A stretch of DNA of 64,000 nucleotides. Source: Microbacteriaceae bacterium (GTDB taxonomy: Bacteria > Actinomycetota > Actinomycetes > Actinomycetales > Microbacteriaceae). This document shows, one piece after another, positions 51,575-60,735 of the stretch. The position numbers and the translations under genes were made by a program. Under the pieces are notes generated by a model. The model saw only the letters and a list, made by a program, of their open reading frames with translations. It was not told where the DNA came from and did no database searches. Positions within the stretch are counted from its first letter, which is position 1. Each line of letters begins with the position of its first letter. The DNA lies in the NCBI GenBank assembly GCA_025464995.1, contig JAODMO010000010.1, forward strand, positions 1 through 64,000, written 5' to 3'.

Positions 51575-53085
51575 GCCGCCACCTCCGCGGGCGTCTCGCC
51601 CGCCATCATGAGCCCCAGCACCTCCCGGGGAGTGTTCCCCGGGACGATGCCGACGATCGAGCCGCGATACATGACCGCGATCCGGTCGGCGAGGGCGACG
51701 ACTTCGTCGAGCTCGGTGGAGACGACGAGGACCGGGATGCCCGCGTCGCGGGACTCGACGATCCTGGTGTGCACGAACTCGATGGAGCCGACGTCGAGGC
51801 CGCGGGTGGGCTGTGCCGCCACGAACAGCCGCAGGTCGCGGCTCAGCTCCCGGGCGAGCACCACCTTCTGCTGATTGCCGCCGGAGAGACGGCCCACGTG
51901 CTCCTGCACGCTCTGGGCGCGGATGTCGAACTCGACGCGCTTCTGCTCGGCGAACTCGTTGAGGTAGTTCAGCTGGAGGGTGCCCCCCTTGACGAAGGGG
52001 GCGCCCTCGCTTCGGTCGAGCATGAGGTTCTCGGCGATGGTGAACTCGGCGACGAGCCCGTGCTCCGTGCGGTCCTCGGGGACGAAGCCGACCCCGGCGT
52101 CGAGCACCTTCCGCACGGGGAGCCCGATGAGGGACTCGCCGTCGAGGGTGATGCTGCCGATGACACGGTGCTGCAGGCCGAGGAGTGCCTCGGTGAGCTC
52201 GGTCTGGCCGTTGCCCTGCACTCCCGCGATCGCGAGGATCTCGCCGCGGCGCACCTCGAAGCTCACGGCATTGACCACGAGCTGGCCCTGCGGGTCGATC
52301 ACGGAGACCCCCTCCACGACGAGGGCTGCGTCGCCCGGATGGGCGGGCCCCTTGTGCACCGTCAGCTCGACGGCGCGCCCCACCATGAGGGAGGCGAGCT
52401 CGGCGTTGGTCGAGTGCGGCGACGCCTCACCCACCACCTTGCCGAGCCGGATGACCGTCACGCGGTCGGCGATCTCGCGCACCTCGCGCAGCTTGTGCGA
52501 GATGAACACGATCGAGGTGCCTGCCTCCTTGAGCTGCCGCATGATGGCGATCAGCTCGTCGGTCTCCTGCGGCGTGAGCACGGCGGTCGGCTCATCGAAC
52601 ACGAGCACCTCCGCATTCCGGGAGAGCGCCTTGATGATCTCCACCCGCTGCTGCACGCCGACCGGCAGGTCGTCGATGAGTGCGTCGGGATCGACATCGA
52701 ACCCGAACCGGTCGGAGATCTCGCGCACCTTCGCGCGCGCGGCGGCCAGGTCGAGGCGGCCGCCGAACTTGGTCTGCTCGTGGCCGAGCATCACGTTCTC
52801 GGCGACGGTGAACACGGGGATGAGCATGAAGTGCTGGTGGACCATGCCGATTCCGGCACGCATCGCGTCACCGGGTCCGGCGAAGTGCTGCGGGACGCCG
52901 TCGAGCACGATCTCGCCCTCGTCAGCCTGGTAGAGCCCATAGAGGACGTTCATGAGCGTGGACTTTCCCGCCCCGTTCTCGCCGAGCAGCGCATGGATCT
53001 CACCGGGCTGCACGGTGAGGCTGATGGCGTCGTTGGCGGTGAGAGTCCCGAACCGCTTAGTGATGCCCCGGAGTTCGAGCTTCAT
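51571..53085 (-). CDS. Nucleoside ABC transporter ATP-binding protein (BmpA-system, two ABC domains)
   Basis: A 504-residue ATPase with two nucleotide-binding domains. The first has Walker A LLGENGAGKST, an LPVGVQQRVEIIKAL signature and Walker B VLVFDEPTAVLTP. The second has a degenerate Walker A (AGVQGNGQTELTEALLG), signature LSGGNQQKVVLARELS and Walker B in LRLFVAAQPTRGLD, where the expected acidic pair is altered. This asymmetry is usual in sugar/nucleoside importers. TAGATT 7 nt before ATG 53085 indicates a leaderless start. Confidence 0.93.
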   Translation of the reverse strand: MKLELRGITKRFGTLTANDAISLTVQPGEIHALLGENGAGKSTLMNVLYGLYQADEGEIVLDGVPQHFAGPGDAMRAGIGMVHQHFMLIPVFTVAENVMLGHEQTKFGGRLDLAAARAKVREISDRFGFDVDPDALIDDLPVGVQQRVEIIKALSRNAEVLVFDEPTAVLTPQETDELIAIMRQLKEAGTSIVFISHKLREVREIADRVTVIRLGKVVGEASPHSTNAELASLMVGRAVELTVHKGPAHPGDAALVVEGVSVIDPQGQLVVNAVSFEVRRGEILAIAGVQGNGQTELTEALLGLQHRVIGSITLDGESLIGLPVRKVLDAGVGFVPEDRTEHGLVAEFTIAENLMLDRSEGAPFVKGGTLQLNYLNEFAEQKRVEFDIRAQSVQEHVGRLSGGNQQKVVLARELSRDLRLFVAAQPTRGLDVGSIEFVHTRIVESRDAGIPVLVVSTELDEVVALADRIAVMYRGSIVGIVPGNTPREVLGLMMAGETPAEVAA

Positions 53086-53092
53086 GCTTCCC

Positions 53093-53098
53093 AATCTA
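53093..53098 (-). promoter_or_regulatory. Leaderless promoter -10 (TAGATT) for the nucleoside transporter operon
   Basis: TAGATT on the minus strand, 7 nt (GGGAAGC), then ATG 53085. The purine-rich gap abuts the ATG and is too close for a normal ribosome site. Confidence 0.45.
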
Positions 53099-53188
53099 GA
53101 GGTGGGGCGGAGCTTTCCCTGCCGCGCCGGTGGAATGGAAAAGGCCGGGGAAGCCAGCTCGCGCTGGCCTCCCCGGCCGAGAGGACTC

Positions 53189-54298
53189 CTACGCGTTGAG
53201 GTAGGAGGTCACCTCGATGTCGCCGCTGATGATGCCGGCCTTGATGGTGTCGAGCTCACCCTGGAGCCCGGCGTCCACCTTCGACTCGTAGTTGTGGAAC
53301 GGCGCGATGCCCACACCCTCGTTCTCGAGCGTGCCGAGGTAGGGGGTGTTGTCGAAGCCGCTGGTGTTCGCCGCCTCGATCACGTCGGACGTCGCGACCT
53401 GCATGCCCTTGAGGATGCTGGTCAGGTAGATGTCCTGGTACTTCGGGTCCGTCTCGAACAGGTCGGCGTCGCAGCCGATCAGCGCGATGTCCTTGCCCGA
53501 GTCCGCGATCGCCTCGGCGGCGCTCTGGTAGATGGGTCCACCCACGGGGAGGATCACGTCAGCGCCCTGGTCGATCAGGTTCTGTGCGGCGTTCAGCGAA
53601 TCGGTGCCCGCCTCGAAGCCGCCGATGAAGGTTCCGTCGCTCTTGTCGTGGTCCCAGCCGAGGACCTGGACCGACTTGCCCTTCTCGGTGTTGAAGTAGT
53701 CGACACCCTGGGCGAAGCCGTCCATGAAGATCGACACGGTCGGGAAGTTCATGCCGCCGTAGGTGCCGACGATGCCGCTCTTGGAGGTGCTCGCCGCCGC
53801 GTAGCCGGCGAGGAACGCCGCACCCGAGGTGTCGAACAGGATCGGCTTGATGTTGTCCGCGTCGGTCTTGCCGTCGAAGTCGTTGTCGGCGGCGTCGTCG
53901 ATGATCGCGAAGTCGACGTCGGGGTTGGCGGTGGCCGCCTCGACGGTCGCCGCCGACAGGTTGAAGCCCACCGTGAAGATGAGGTTGCAGCCCTGCGACA
54001 CGAGGCTGTCGATGTTGGGCGCGTAGTCGGCGTCGGTGGTCGACTCGGCCTTGGTCGACTTGGCGCCGATCGCCTTCGCGCCGTCGTCCAGCCCGTTGGC
54101 GCCGAGCTCGTTGAATGAGTTGTCGTCGAAGCCGCCCGTGTCCGAGACCATGCAGGGGTAGACGTCCGTGGCGGCGGCGGCCGAGCTTCCGCCGGCGCCC
54201 TCGCTAGCGGTGGGTGCCGGCGCACAGCCGGCGAGCATCAGAGCAGCGGCGCCGATCGACGCGAACGCGGCGAGGCCTCTGCGGGGGGTGAGATTCAA
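53189..54298 (-). CDS. BMP-family nucleoside-binding lipoprotein 1
   Basis: Extracytoplasmic substrate-binding protein of the nucleoside importer, 369 residues. The N terminus is a lipoprotein signal with lipobox LMLAGC. The mature part has the BMP pattern: VSDTGGFDDNSFNELGANGL, IFTVGFNLSAATVEAATANP, FAIIDDAADND and GVGIAPFHNYESKVDAGLQG near the end. TTG 54298 is the start, supported by GGAGG 5 nt upstream. The gap of about 100 bp to the ATPase gene suggests a separate, abundant transcript. Confidence 0.9.
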   Translation of the reverse strand: MNLTPRRGLAAFASIGAAALMLAGCAPAPTASEGAGGSSAAAATDVYPCMVSDTGGFDDNSFNELGANGLDDGAKAIGAKSTKAESTTDADYAPNIDSLVSQGCNLIFTVGFNLSAATVEAATANPDVDFAIIDDAADNDFDGKTDADNIKPILFDTSGAAFLAGYAAASTSKSGIVGTYGGMNFPTVSIFMDGFAQGVDYFNTEKGKSVQVLGWDHDKSDGTFIGGFEAGTDSLNAAQNLIDQGADVILPVGGPIYQSAAEAIADSGKDIALIGCDADLFETDPKYQDIYLTSILKGMQVATSDVIEAANTSGFDNTPYLGTLENEGVGIAPFHNYESKVDAGLQGELDTIKAGIISGDIEVTSYLNA

Positions 54299-54495
54299 GT
54301 TGTCCTCCAGATGATCGCTCGGCGGGGCCGGGCGGGGTGGTGCGCTGGGAAGCGACCCGCGAGAAGCAGGGCGCAGATGACGTCACGTTACAAGCTCGGG
54401 TGTCCCCCGTACGGCAGGCGGCTTCCCGCGCGCCGAGACGTTATCAAGATGCGACTGAGCCGAAACGAGAAGGAAACGTGAGCGAGGCTCTTCTC

Positions 54496-55563
54496 TCAGG
54501 GGGTGGAGGGCGAGTCGATCACGATGGTGCCGGCCACGATGTCGGCCTGCAGCTGGGTGACCTCGGCCGCGAGATCGGCCGGCACGGACTTCTCGAGGTC
54601 GTGGAAGGGGGCGAGGCCCACTCCGCCGTTCTCGAGGGTTCCCACGAAGGGCTCGCTCGAGAAGGTGCCGTCCACGTCGTCGCCGACGATCTTGCCCACC
54701 GCGTCCGAGGTGTTCTTCAGCACGCTGGTGAGCAGCAGCGGTCGGTACTCCGCGGGCAGAGTGTCGTAGCCGTCGTTGTCCACCCAGATGAGGGACACGT
54801 TCCCCGCTTCCAGCGCCGCCGCCGCAGCGCCCTCGCCCACCTGGCCGGCGACCGGCAGGATGACGTCCGCGCCCTGGTCGATGAGCCCCTGGGTGAAGGT
54901 CTTGCCGAGGTTCACGTTCTCGAAGTCCCCGGTGAACACCCCGTCCTGCGCCTTCTTGTCCCAGCCGAGCGCCTTCACGTCGGTGCCGTGCACGTCGTTG
55001 TACTTGGCGACCCCGTCGACGAAGCCGTCCATGAACAGGGTGACGGGGGGCTGGTTGCCGCCGCCGAACGTGCCCACGATCCCCGTCTTCGAGACTCCGG
55101 CGGCGAGGTAGCCGGCGAGGTAGGACGCCTGGGCCGTGTCGAACACGATCGGCTTGACGTTGTCGCCCTCCACCGTCTCGTCGACGATCGCGAAGTGCGT
55201 CTCGGGGTTGGCGGCGGCCTGAGCCTTGGTCGCCTCGGCGAGCTCGTAGCCGACGGTGAGCACGAACTGGCAGCCGGAGGCGACCGCCTGCTCGACGTTG
55301 GGGGCCAGGTCGGTCTCGCTCGTGGAGACGAGCACATCGGCGTCGATGCCGAAGTCGTCCGACGCCTGCTGGAGGCCGGCCCAGCTGGTCTGGTTGAAGG
55401 AGCGGTCCTCGAGACCGCCGGAGTTGGTGACCATCCGGGCGCAGTAGTCCGGGCCGGCGGCAGCCGCGGACGAGGACGCCGCGGGGGCGGGCGCGCAGCC
55501 GGCGAGCAGCAGTGCGGCGACCCCGACGACGGGAACGAGGCGGACGAGGGGGGAGCGGCGCAT
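54496..55563 (-). CDS. BMP-family nucleoside-binding lipoprotein 2
   Basis: A 355-residue paralogue of the adjacent lipoprotein, with lipobox LLLAGC and VTNSGGLEDRSFNQTSWAGL, QFVLTVGYELAEATKAQAAA, FAIVDETVEGDN, PVTLFMDGFVDGVAKY and GGVGLAPFHDLEKSVPADLA. The pocket-lining NDGYDTLP stretch differs from GCDADLFE at the same place in the first copy, hinting at different ligands. AGAGGAA precedes the ATG. Only one ATPase-permease set is present, so the two binding proteins may share it. Confidence 0.9.
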   Translation of the reverse strand: MRRSPLVRLVPVVGVAALLLAGCAPAPAASSSAAAAGPDYCARMVTNSGGLEDRSFNQTSWAGLQQASDDFGIDADVLVSTSETDLAPNVEQAVASGCQFVLTVGYELAEATKAQAAANPETHFAIVDETVEGDNVKPIVFDTAQASYLAGYLAAGVSKTGIVGTFGGGNQPPVTLFMDGFVDGVAKYNDVHGTDVKALGWDKKAQDGVFTGDFENVNLGKTFTQGLIDQGADVILPVAGQVGEGAAAAALEAGNVSLIWVDNDGYDTLPAEYRPLLLTSVLKNTSDAVGKIVGDDVDGTFSSEPFVGTLENGGVGLAPFHDLEKSVPADLAAEVTQLQADIVAGTIVIDSPSTP

Positions 55564-55676
55564 GGGATTCCTCTGCAGAGCGGGACTTGTGGTCGACGGT
55601 ACTGGCGGTCGGGGGAGGGGCGCAGACCCGGTTCCCCCTTTCCGGCGCCTTCGTTACTCACTCGTGACTCCCCCTG

Positions 55677-55734
55677 GTGCCCGTTGCGGCGGGAAGTTAC
55701 CGCTGTAAAGGGCACTTCCCGCCGCAACGGGCAC
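55677..55734. repeat. Perfect 21-bp inverted repeat
   Basis: Arms at 55677-55697 and 55714-55734 are exact inverse copies (core CCGTTGCGGCGGGAAG) around a 16-nt loop. It lies between manC (stop 55748) and the second lipoprotein gene (start 55563), both leftward. A hairpin this long could terminate manC transcription; its length and perfection also suggest a dispersed REP-like element. Confidence 0.75.
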
Positions 55735-55747
55735 TTGAGGAGGGGTC

Positions 55748-56899
55748 TCAGAGGACGTCGGTGCGACCCGACAGCTTGAGGGCGTCCACCACGCTCTTCA
55801 CGCGCTGGGCGTGCTCGCTCGTCGTCACGAGCAGGGCGTCGGGGGTGTCCACCACGACGATGTTGTCCACCCCGATCAGCGTGATCAGCCGGGTCGTCTC
55901 GCTCACCACGATGCCGCTCGAGGAATCGGCCAGCACCCGGGCGTTCTCCCCCAGGATGGCCAGGTCGCTCTTGCGGCCGCCCGACTGCAGCTTGGCGAGT
56001 GAGCCGAAGTCACCCACGTCGTCCCAGGCGAAGTCCCCCGGCACGACGGCGAGGACGCCCTCCTTGGCCGACGGCTCGGCCACCGAGTAGTCGATCGCGA
56101 TCTTGGTGAGGTTCGGCCACACCTTGTCCACCACGGCGCCACGCCGAGGGGTGTCCCAGGCCTCGGCCAGCTCGTTCAGACCCTCGAGCAGGGCGGGCTG
56201 GGTCTTGCCCAGCTGCTCCAGCAGGCGGTCGGCCCGAGCGATGAACATGCCCGCGTTCCACAGGTACGTGCCGGTGGAGAGGTACTTGCGCGCGGTGTTG
56301 AGGCTCGGCTTCTCCACGAAGCCCTCGACGGCGAGCGCATCGGGCGCGCCCTTCACATCGATCGGCGCCCCGGTCTTGATATAGCCGAAGCCGATCGCCG
56401 GCTCGGTGGGCTGGATGCCGATCGTGGCGATGTAGCCGGCGTCCGCGAGCGCGATGGCCTCCACCACCGACTGGCGGAAGCGGCGGTTGTCGCTGATCAC
56501 ATGGTCGGCGGCGAAGGAGCCGATGATGACGCCCGGCTCGCGCTTCTGCAGGATGGCGGCGGCCAGGCCGATCGCGGCGGACGAGTCCTTGCCCTCGCTC
56601 TCGAGCACGATGTTCTCGTCCCGCAGCTCCGGGATCTGCTCCTCGACCGCGGCGCGGTGCGCCCGGCCGGTGACGACCATGATGCGCTGCGGTCCGGAGA
56701 TCGGGGCGAGCCGGTTCCAGGTGTCCCGGAGCAGGGTCTGGCCGGACCCGGTGAGGTCGTGCAGGAACTTGGGTGCTGCCGCGCGGGAGAGCGGCCACAG
56801 TCGCGACCCGATGCCGCCGGCGGGGATCACGCTGTAGAAGCGGTCCACCGCCTCCGGCTCTGTCCCCCGGCCATGCCACACGATTCCGCTGTCGCTCAC
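55748..56899 (-). CDS. manC: Mannose-1-phosphate guanylyltransferase
   Basis: Makes GDP-mannose from GTP and mannose-1-phosphate for glycans and glycolipids. The 383-residue protein has the nucleotide-binding PAGGIGSRLWPLSRAAAPKF near 28, MVVTGRAHRAAVEEQIPEL, FAADHVI near 125, VEGFVEKPSLNTARKYL and YLWNAGMFIA near 200, and EGVLAVVPGDFAWDDVGDF near 285. It lacks the C-terminal cupin isomerase domain of bifunctional ManC. GTG 56899 is preceded by TAGTCT at 7 nt. Confidence 0.92.
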   Translation of the reverse strand: MSDSGIVWHGRGTEPEAVDRFYSVIPAGGIGSRLWPLSRAAAPKFLHDLTGSGQTLLRDTWNRLAPISGPQRIMVVTGRAHRAAVEEQIPELRDENIVLESEGKDSSAAIGLAAAILQKREPGVIIGSFAADHVISDNRRFRQSVVEAIALADAGYIATIGIQPTEPAIGFGYIKTGAPIDVKGAPDALAVEGFVEKPSLNTARKYLSTGTYLWNAGMFIARADRLLEQLGKTQPALLEGLNELAEAWDTPRRGAVVDKVWPNLTKIAIDYSVAEPSAKEGVLAVVPGDFAWDDVGDFGSLAKLQSGGRKSDLAILGENARVLADSSSGIVVSETTRLITLIGVDNIVVVDTPDALLVTTSEHAQRVKSVVDALKLSGRTDVL

Positions 56900-56906
56900 G
56901 CGCACC

Positions 56907-56912
56907 AGACTA
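56907..56912 (-). promoter_or_regulatory. Leaderless promoter -10 (TAGTCT) for manC
   Basis: TAGTCT on the minus strand, 7 nt, then GTG 56899. This decides the start inside a much longer open frame. Confidence 0.5.
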
Positions 56913-57023
56913 GGGCCGACGCCCTTTCTGCGGGCCGGCCAGGGGTTCCCGACCTCGGGACGGCGCCTCGCAGCATGCCCCCGGAGGGGTGCGCCGGAGG
57001 ACGGAGGGGGCCTCCGCCGGGCG

Positions 57024-57029
57024 TAGAGT
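57024..57029 (+). promoter_or_regulatory. -10 hexamer TAGAGT for the sdhCDAB operon
   Basis: TAGAGT lies 41 nt before GTG 57071, in the 171-bp divergent gap with manC. A GGAAGG stretch is in the resulting leader. Confidence 0.4.
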
Positions 57030-57070
57030 GGATCCATCCGAGCCCAGCCCCGGGAAGGTGGAAACACGTC

Positions 57071-57538
57071 GTGTCGCTGAAGAGCACGCAGCTCCCCACA
57101 CCCACACCTTCCGGATCCCGCACACTGCGTCCCAGCAGACTCGCCGGCAGGTTCTCTCTGCCGAAGCGGCCTGCCGGCACGGTGTACCGCGGCCGTGAAG
57201 GCATGTGGTCGTGGGTCCTGCACCGCATCACCGGAGTGGGGATCTTCTTCTTCCTGCTCGTGCACATCCTGGACACCGCGCTGATCCGCGTGAGCCCCGA
57301 GGCGTACAACGCGGTGATCAACACCTACAAGAACCCGATCATGGGGATCGGTGAGCTGGCGCTCGTCGCAGCGATCGGCTTCCACGCCCTCAACGGCATC
57401 CGGATCATCCTGATCGACTTCTGGAACGTGGGCCCCCGCAACCACCGCATGATGTTCTACATCGTGATCGGACTGTGGGTCGTCCTGATGCTCGGCTTCG
57501 CGCCCCGCCACCTGATGCACGTCTTCGGGGGTGCCTGA
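57071..57538 (+). CDS. sdhC: Succinate dehydrogenase cytochrome b subunit (SdhC)
   Basis: Membrane anchor of complex II, 155 residues with three helices. [20 protein letters not shown] followed by [11 protein letters not shown] is the conserved quinone/heme region. [10 protein letters not shown] forms the last helix. The first 40 residues (Pro/Ser/Thr-rich) are an extension relative to typical SdhC; starting at GTG 57071 is the best fit but a later start is possible. It overlaps sdhD by one base. Confidence 0.92.
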   Translation: MSLKSTQLPTPTPSGSRTLRPSRLAGRFSLPKRPAGTVYRGREGMWSWVLHRITGVGIFFFLLVHILDTALIRVSPEAYNAVINTYKNPIMGIGELALVAAIGFHALNGIRIILIDFWNVGPRNHRMMFYIVIGLWVVLMLGFAPRHLMHVFGGA

Positions 57539-57987
57539 TGACCGCGACACTCGAGGGACCGCGCTCCACGCCCGTCGTCCGGCGCCGCCGCGGCAAGAAC
57601 TGGGAGAAGTGGGGCTGGATCTACATGCGCGCCTCGGGCCTCCTGCTCGTCGTGCTGATCTTCGGCCACCTGCTGATCAACCTCTACGCGGGCGGCGGCG
57701 TCTCGGCGCTCGACTTCGCGTTCGTCGCCGGCAAGTACGCCACCCCGTTCTGGCAGGTCTACGACTTCCTCCTCCTCTGGCTCGCCCTCATCCATGGGGC
57801 GAACGGGATGCGCACCATCATCAACGACTACTCGTCCGGCCGGTTCATGAACCGGGCCTTCAAGTACGCGCTCGGCGGGTCCACCGTCGTGCTCCTTCTC
57901 CTCGGGACACTTGTGATCTTCACCTTCGACCCCTGCCCAGTCACCAGCCACCCGGAGCTCCTGCCGAGCTTCTGCCCCGCCCCGTGA
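57538..57987 (+). CDS. sdhD: Succinate dehydrogenase hydrophobic membrane anchor (SdhD)
   Basis: Second membrane anchor, 149 residues with three helices: [20 protein letters not shown] (heme-ligand His), [20 protein letters not shown] and [20 protein letters not shown]. The [14 protein letters not shown] segment is characteristic. The ATG overlaps the sdhC TGA and its own stop overlaps the sdhA GTG, so sdhCDA are translationally coupled. Confidence 0.92.
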   Translation: MTATLEGPRSTPVVRRRRGKNWEKWGWIYMRASGLLLVVLIFGHLLINLYAGGGVSALDFAFVAGKYATPFWQVYDFLLLWLALIHGANGMRTIINDYSSGRFMNRAFKYALGGSTVVLLLLGTLVIFTFDPCPVTSHPELLPSFCPAP

Positions 57988-59882
57988 CCCCGGGAGAGCA
58001 GACGGGCCTCTTCGGACGGCTCGTGCACGGTCGCGAGCATGCGCCGGGCGGAGCGGACCGCGATCCCGAGAACACCCAGTCCTTCACGCCTGAGGGCCTC
58101 GGCGAGGTGATCGACGGCGTGCACTACCACCGCTACGACGTGGTGATCGTCGGAGCCGGCGGCGCGGGCATGCGCGCGGCCATCGAGGCCGGCCCCAAGG
58201 CGAAGACCGCCGTGATCTCCAAGCTCTACCCGACGCGTTCGCACACCGGCGCCGCGCAGGGCGGCATGGCTGCGGCGCTCGCCAACGTCGAAGAGGACAG
58301 CTGGGAGTGGCACACCTTCGACACCGTCAAGGGCGGTGACTACCTCGTCGACCAGGACGCGGCCGAGATCCTCGCGAAGGAGGCCATCGACGCGGTCATC
58401 GACCTGGAGAACATGGGCCTGCCCTTCAACCGCACGCCCGACGGCAAGATCGACCAGCGGCGCTTCGGCGGCCACACGTCGGAGCACGGCAAGGCGCCCG
58501 TGCGCCGGGCCTGCTACGCCGCGGACCGCACCGGCCACATGATCCTGCAGACGCTGTACCAGAACTGCGTCAAGCGCGGCATCAATTTCTTCAACGAGTA
58601 CTACGTGCTCGACCTGATCATGACCAACGTCGACGGCGTCGACCAGCCCTCCGGCGTGGTCGCCTACGACCTCGCCAGCGGGGAACTGCACGTGTTCTCC
58701 GGCAAGGCGTTCATCTTCGCCACCGGCGGCTTCGGCAAGATCTACAAGACCACCTCCAACGCGCACACCCTCACCGGCGACGGCGTCGGCATCATCTGGC
58801 GCAAGGGCCTGCCGCTGGAGGACATGGAGTTCTTCCAGTTCCACCCGACCGGGCTCGCGGGCCTGGGCATCCTGCTCACCGAGGGTGCCCGCGGTGAGGG
58901 CGCGATCCTGCGCAACGCCTCCGGCGAGCGGTTCATGGAGCGTTACGCGCCGACCATCAAGGACCTCGCCCCGCGTGACATCGTGGCCCGTTGCATGGTC
59001 AAGGAGGTCGCCGAGGGCCGCGGCGCCGGCCCCAACAAGGACTACGTGTACCTGGACTGCACCCACCTGGGTGCCGAGGTGCTCGAGACCAAGCTGCCCG
59101 ACATCACCGAGTTCGCCCGCACCTACCTCGGCGTCGACCCCGTCACCGAACCGGTGCCCGTGATGCCCACCGCGCACTACGCCATGGGCGGCATCCCCAC
59201 CAACGTGAAGGCGGAGGTGCTGCGCGACAACACCACCGTCGTGCCCGGCCTGTACGCCGCCGGCGAATGCGCCTGCGTCTCGGTGCACGGCTCCAACCGG
59301 CTCGGCACCAACTCGCTGCTGGACATCAACGTGTTCGGCAAGCGCGCCGGCAACAACGCCGTGGAGTACGTCAAGACGGCCGAGTTCGTGCCGCTGCCCG
59401 CGGACCCGGCCAAGTTCGTGCGCGAACTGCTCGCCACCATCCGCACCTCCACCGGCACCGAGCGCATCGCGGTGCTCCGCCGCGAGCTGCAGGAGGTCAT
59501 GGACGCCAAGGCCCAGGTGTTCCGCACCGACGAGTCCCTGCGCGAAGTGACCGAGATCATCCACACCCTGCGCGAGCGCTACAAGAACATCGGCGTGCAG
59601 GACAAGGGCCGCCGGTTCAACACCGATCTGCTCGAGGCCGTGGAGTTGGGCTTCCTGCTCGACCTGGCCGAGGTGGTCGTGTTCTCCGCCCGCAACCGCA
59701 AGGAAAGCCGCGGCGGCCACATGCGCGACGATTTCCCGCTGCGCGACGACGTGAACTACCTGCAGCACACCATGGCCTACCTGTCGGGCGACGCCCTGTC
59801 GGCGGATGCCGCCGACCACATTTCGCTCGACTGGAAGCCCGTGACCATTACGCGCTACCAGCCGATGGAGAGGAAGTACTAG
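57984..59882 (+). CDS. sdhA: Succinate dehydrogenase flavoprotein subunit (SdhA)
   Basis: Oxidises succinate to fumarate; FAD-bearing subunit of complex II. From GTG 57984 it has 632 residues, with [14 protein letters not shown] at 57-70, the covalent flavin His87 in [31 protein letters not shown] near 175, [12 protein letters not shown] near 285 and active-site [12 protein letters not shown] near 395, [15 protein letters not shown] near 430. The N-terminal 40 residues exceed the usual. GTGA overlap with sdhD fixes the start. Confidence 0.95.
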   Translation: MTPGEQTGLFGRLVHGREHAPGGADRDPENTQSFTPEGLGEVIDGVHYHRYDVVIVGAGGAGMRAAIEAGPKAKTAVISKLYPTRSHTGAAQGGMAAALANVEEDSWEWHTFDTVKGGDYLVDQDAAEILAKEAIDAVIDLENMGLPFNRTPDGKIDQRRFGGHTSEHGKAPVRRACYAADRTGHMILQTLYQNCVKRGINFFNEYYVLDLIMTNVDGVDQPSGVVAYDLASGELHVFSGKAFIFATGGFGKIYKTTSNAHTLTGDGVGIIWRKGLPLEDMEFFQFHPTGLAGLGILLTEGARGEGAILRNASGERFMERYAPTIKDLAPRDIVARCMVKEVAEGRGAGPNKDYVYLDCTHLGAEVLETKLPDITEFARTYLGVDPVTEPVPVMPTAHYAMGGIPTNVKAEVLRDNTTVVPGLYAAGECACVSVHGSNRLGTNSLLDINVFGKRAGNNAVEYVKTAEFVPLPADPAKFVRELLATIRTSTGTERIAVLRRELQEVMDAKAQVFRTDESLREVTEIIHTLRERYKNIGVQDKGRRFNTDLLEAVELGFLLDLAEVVVFSARNRKESRGGHMRDDFPLRDDVNYLQHTMAYLSGDALSADAADHISLDWKPVTITRYQPMERKY

Positions 59883-60643
59883 TGAGCACCCCCACCCTCG
59901 AGAAGCCCCCGGCAGTTCCCGAAGAGATCCAGTCGTTCACGGTCACCCTGTCGGTGCGCCGGTTCGTACCGGAGACCGACGAAGAGCCGCACTGGGAGAA
60001 CTACGACGTCCAGATGTACGCGACGGACCGCATCCTGGACGCGCTGCACAAGATCAAGTGGGAACAGGACGGCTCCCTGAGCTTCCGTCGCTCCTGCGCG
60101 CACGGCATCTGCGGTTCGGACGCCATGCGGATCAACGGGCGCAACCGCCTGGCCTGCAAGACGCTGATCAAGGACCTCGACATCACCAAGCCCGTCACGG
60201 TGGAGGCCATCAAGGGCCTGCCGCTGGAGAAGGACCTGATCGTGGACATGGAGCCGTTCTACGCCTCCTACCGCGAGGTGCAGCCGTTCCTGGTGGCCAA
60301 CAGCAAGCCGAAGGACGGCAAGGAGCGCATCCAGACCGTTGCCGAGCGCGAGCGTTTCGACGACACGACCAAGTGCATCCTCTGCGCCGCGTGCACGTCG
60401 AGCTGCCCGATCTTCTGGACCGACGGCCAGTACTTCGGCCCCGCCGCGATCGTGAACGCGCACCGGTTCATCTTCGACTCCCGCGACGAGAACGCCGCCG
60501 TGCGCCTCGACATCCTCAACGACAAGGAAGGCGTCTGGCGCTGCCGCACGACCTTCAACTGCACCGAGGCCTGCCCGCGTGGCATCCAGGTGACCCAGGC
60601 CATCGCCGAGGTCAAGCAGGCCATCATGCGCGGCAAGCCCTAA
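59882..60643 (+). CDS. sdhB: Succinate dehydrogenase iron-sulfur subunit (SdhB)
   Basis: Electron-transfer subunit with three clusters, 253 residues. The [2Fe-2S] ligands lie in SCAHGICGSDAM and NRLACKTL, the [4Fe-4S] in CILCAACTSSCPIFW, and the [3Fe-4S] in CRTTFNCTEACPRGI. GTG 59882 overlaps the sdhA TAG by one base, with GAGAGGAAG upstream. Last gene of sdhCDAB. Confidence 0.96.
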   Translation: MSTPTLEKPPAVPEEIQSFTVTLSVRRFVPETDEEPHWENYDVQMYATDRILDALHKIKWEQDGSLSFRRSCAHGICGSDAMRINGRNRLACKTLIKDLDITKPVTVEAIKGLPLEKDLIVDMEPFYASYREVQPFLVANSKPKDGKERIQTVAERERFDDTTKCILCAACTSSCPIFWTDGQYFGPAAIVNAHRFIFDSRDENAAVRLDILNDKEGVWRCRTTFNCTEACPRGIQVTQAIAEVKQAIMRGKP

Positions 60644-60664
60644 CTTCCTTACGGGTTTCTCACG

Positions 60665-60688
60665 AACGGCGGCCCGTGGGCCGCCGTT
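60665..60688 (+). terminator. Terminator hairpin after sdhB
   Basis: AACGGCGGCCC (60665-60675) and GGGCCGCCGTT (60678-60688) form a very strong stem with a tight loop 22 nt after the sdhB stop. There is no clear U-run. Confidence 0.55.
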
Positions 60689-60723
60689 CGGCGTGAACGA
60701 CCGGTCCGGCGGCGTGCTCTGGC

Positions 60724-60729
60724 TAGGCT
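60724..60729 (+). promoter_or_regulatory. Leaderless promoter -10 (TAGGCT) for the YihY gene
   Basis: TAGGCT, 6 nt, then ATG 60736. The same hexamer precedes the acyl-CoA carboxylase alpha gene. Confidence 0.5.
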
Positions 60730-60735
60730 GGTGCG

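Noticed and set aside
53086-53092. GGGAAGC as a ribosome site for the transporter ATPase
   Set aside because: It abuts the ATG with 1-2 nt spacing, too close; a leaderless start fits better.
54299-54495. Riboswitch upstream of the nucleoside-binding lipoprotein
   Set aside because: The 197-bp gap includes a TGACGTCA palindrome but no arrangement resembling a purine or preQ1 aptamer; nothing else recognisable was seen.
34900-58000. Assembly chimera or large foreign island
   Set aside because: Coding style seemed to vary slightly by eye, but gene order stays typical of one actinobacterial family and I cannot compute composition. A sliding GC3 or tetranucleotide plot would settle it.
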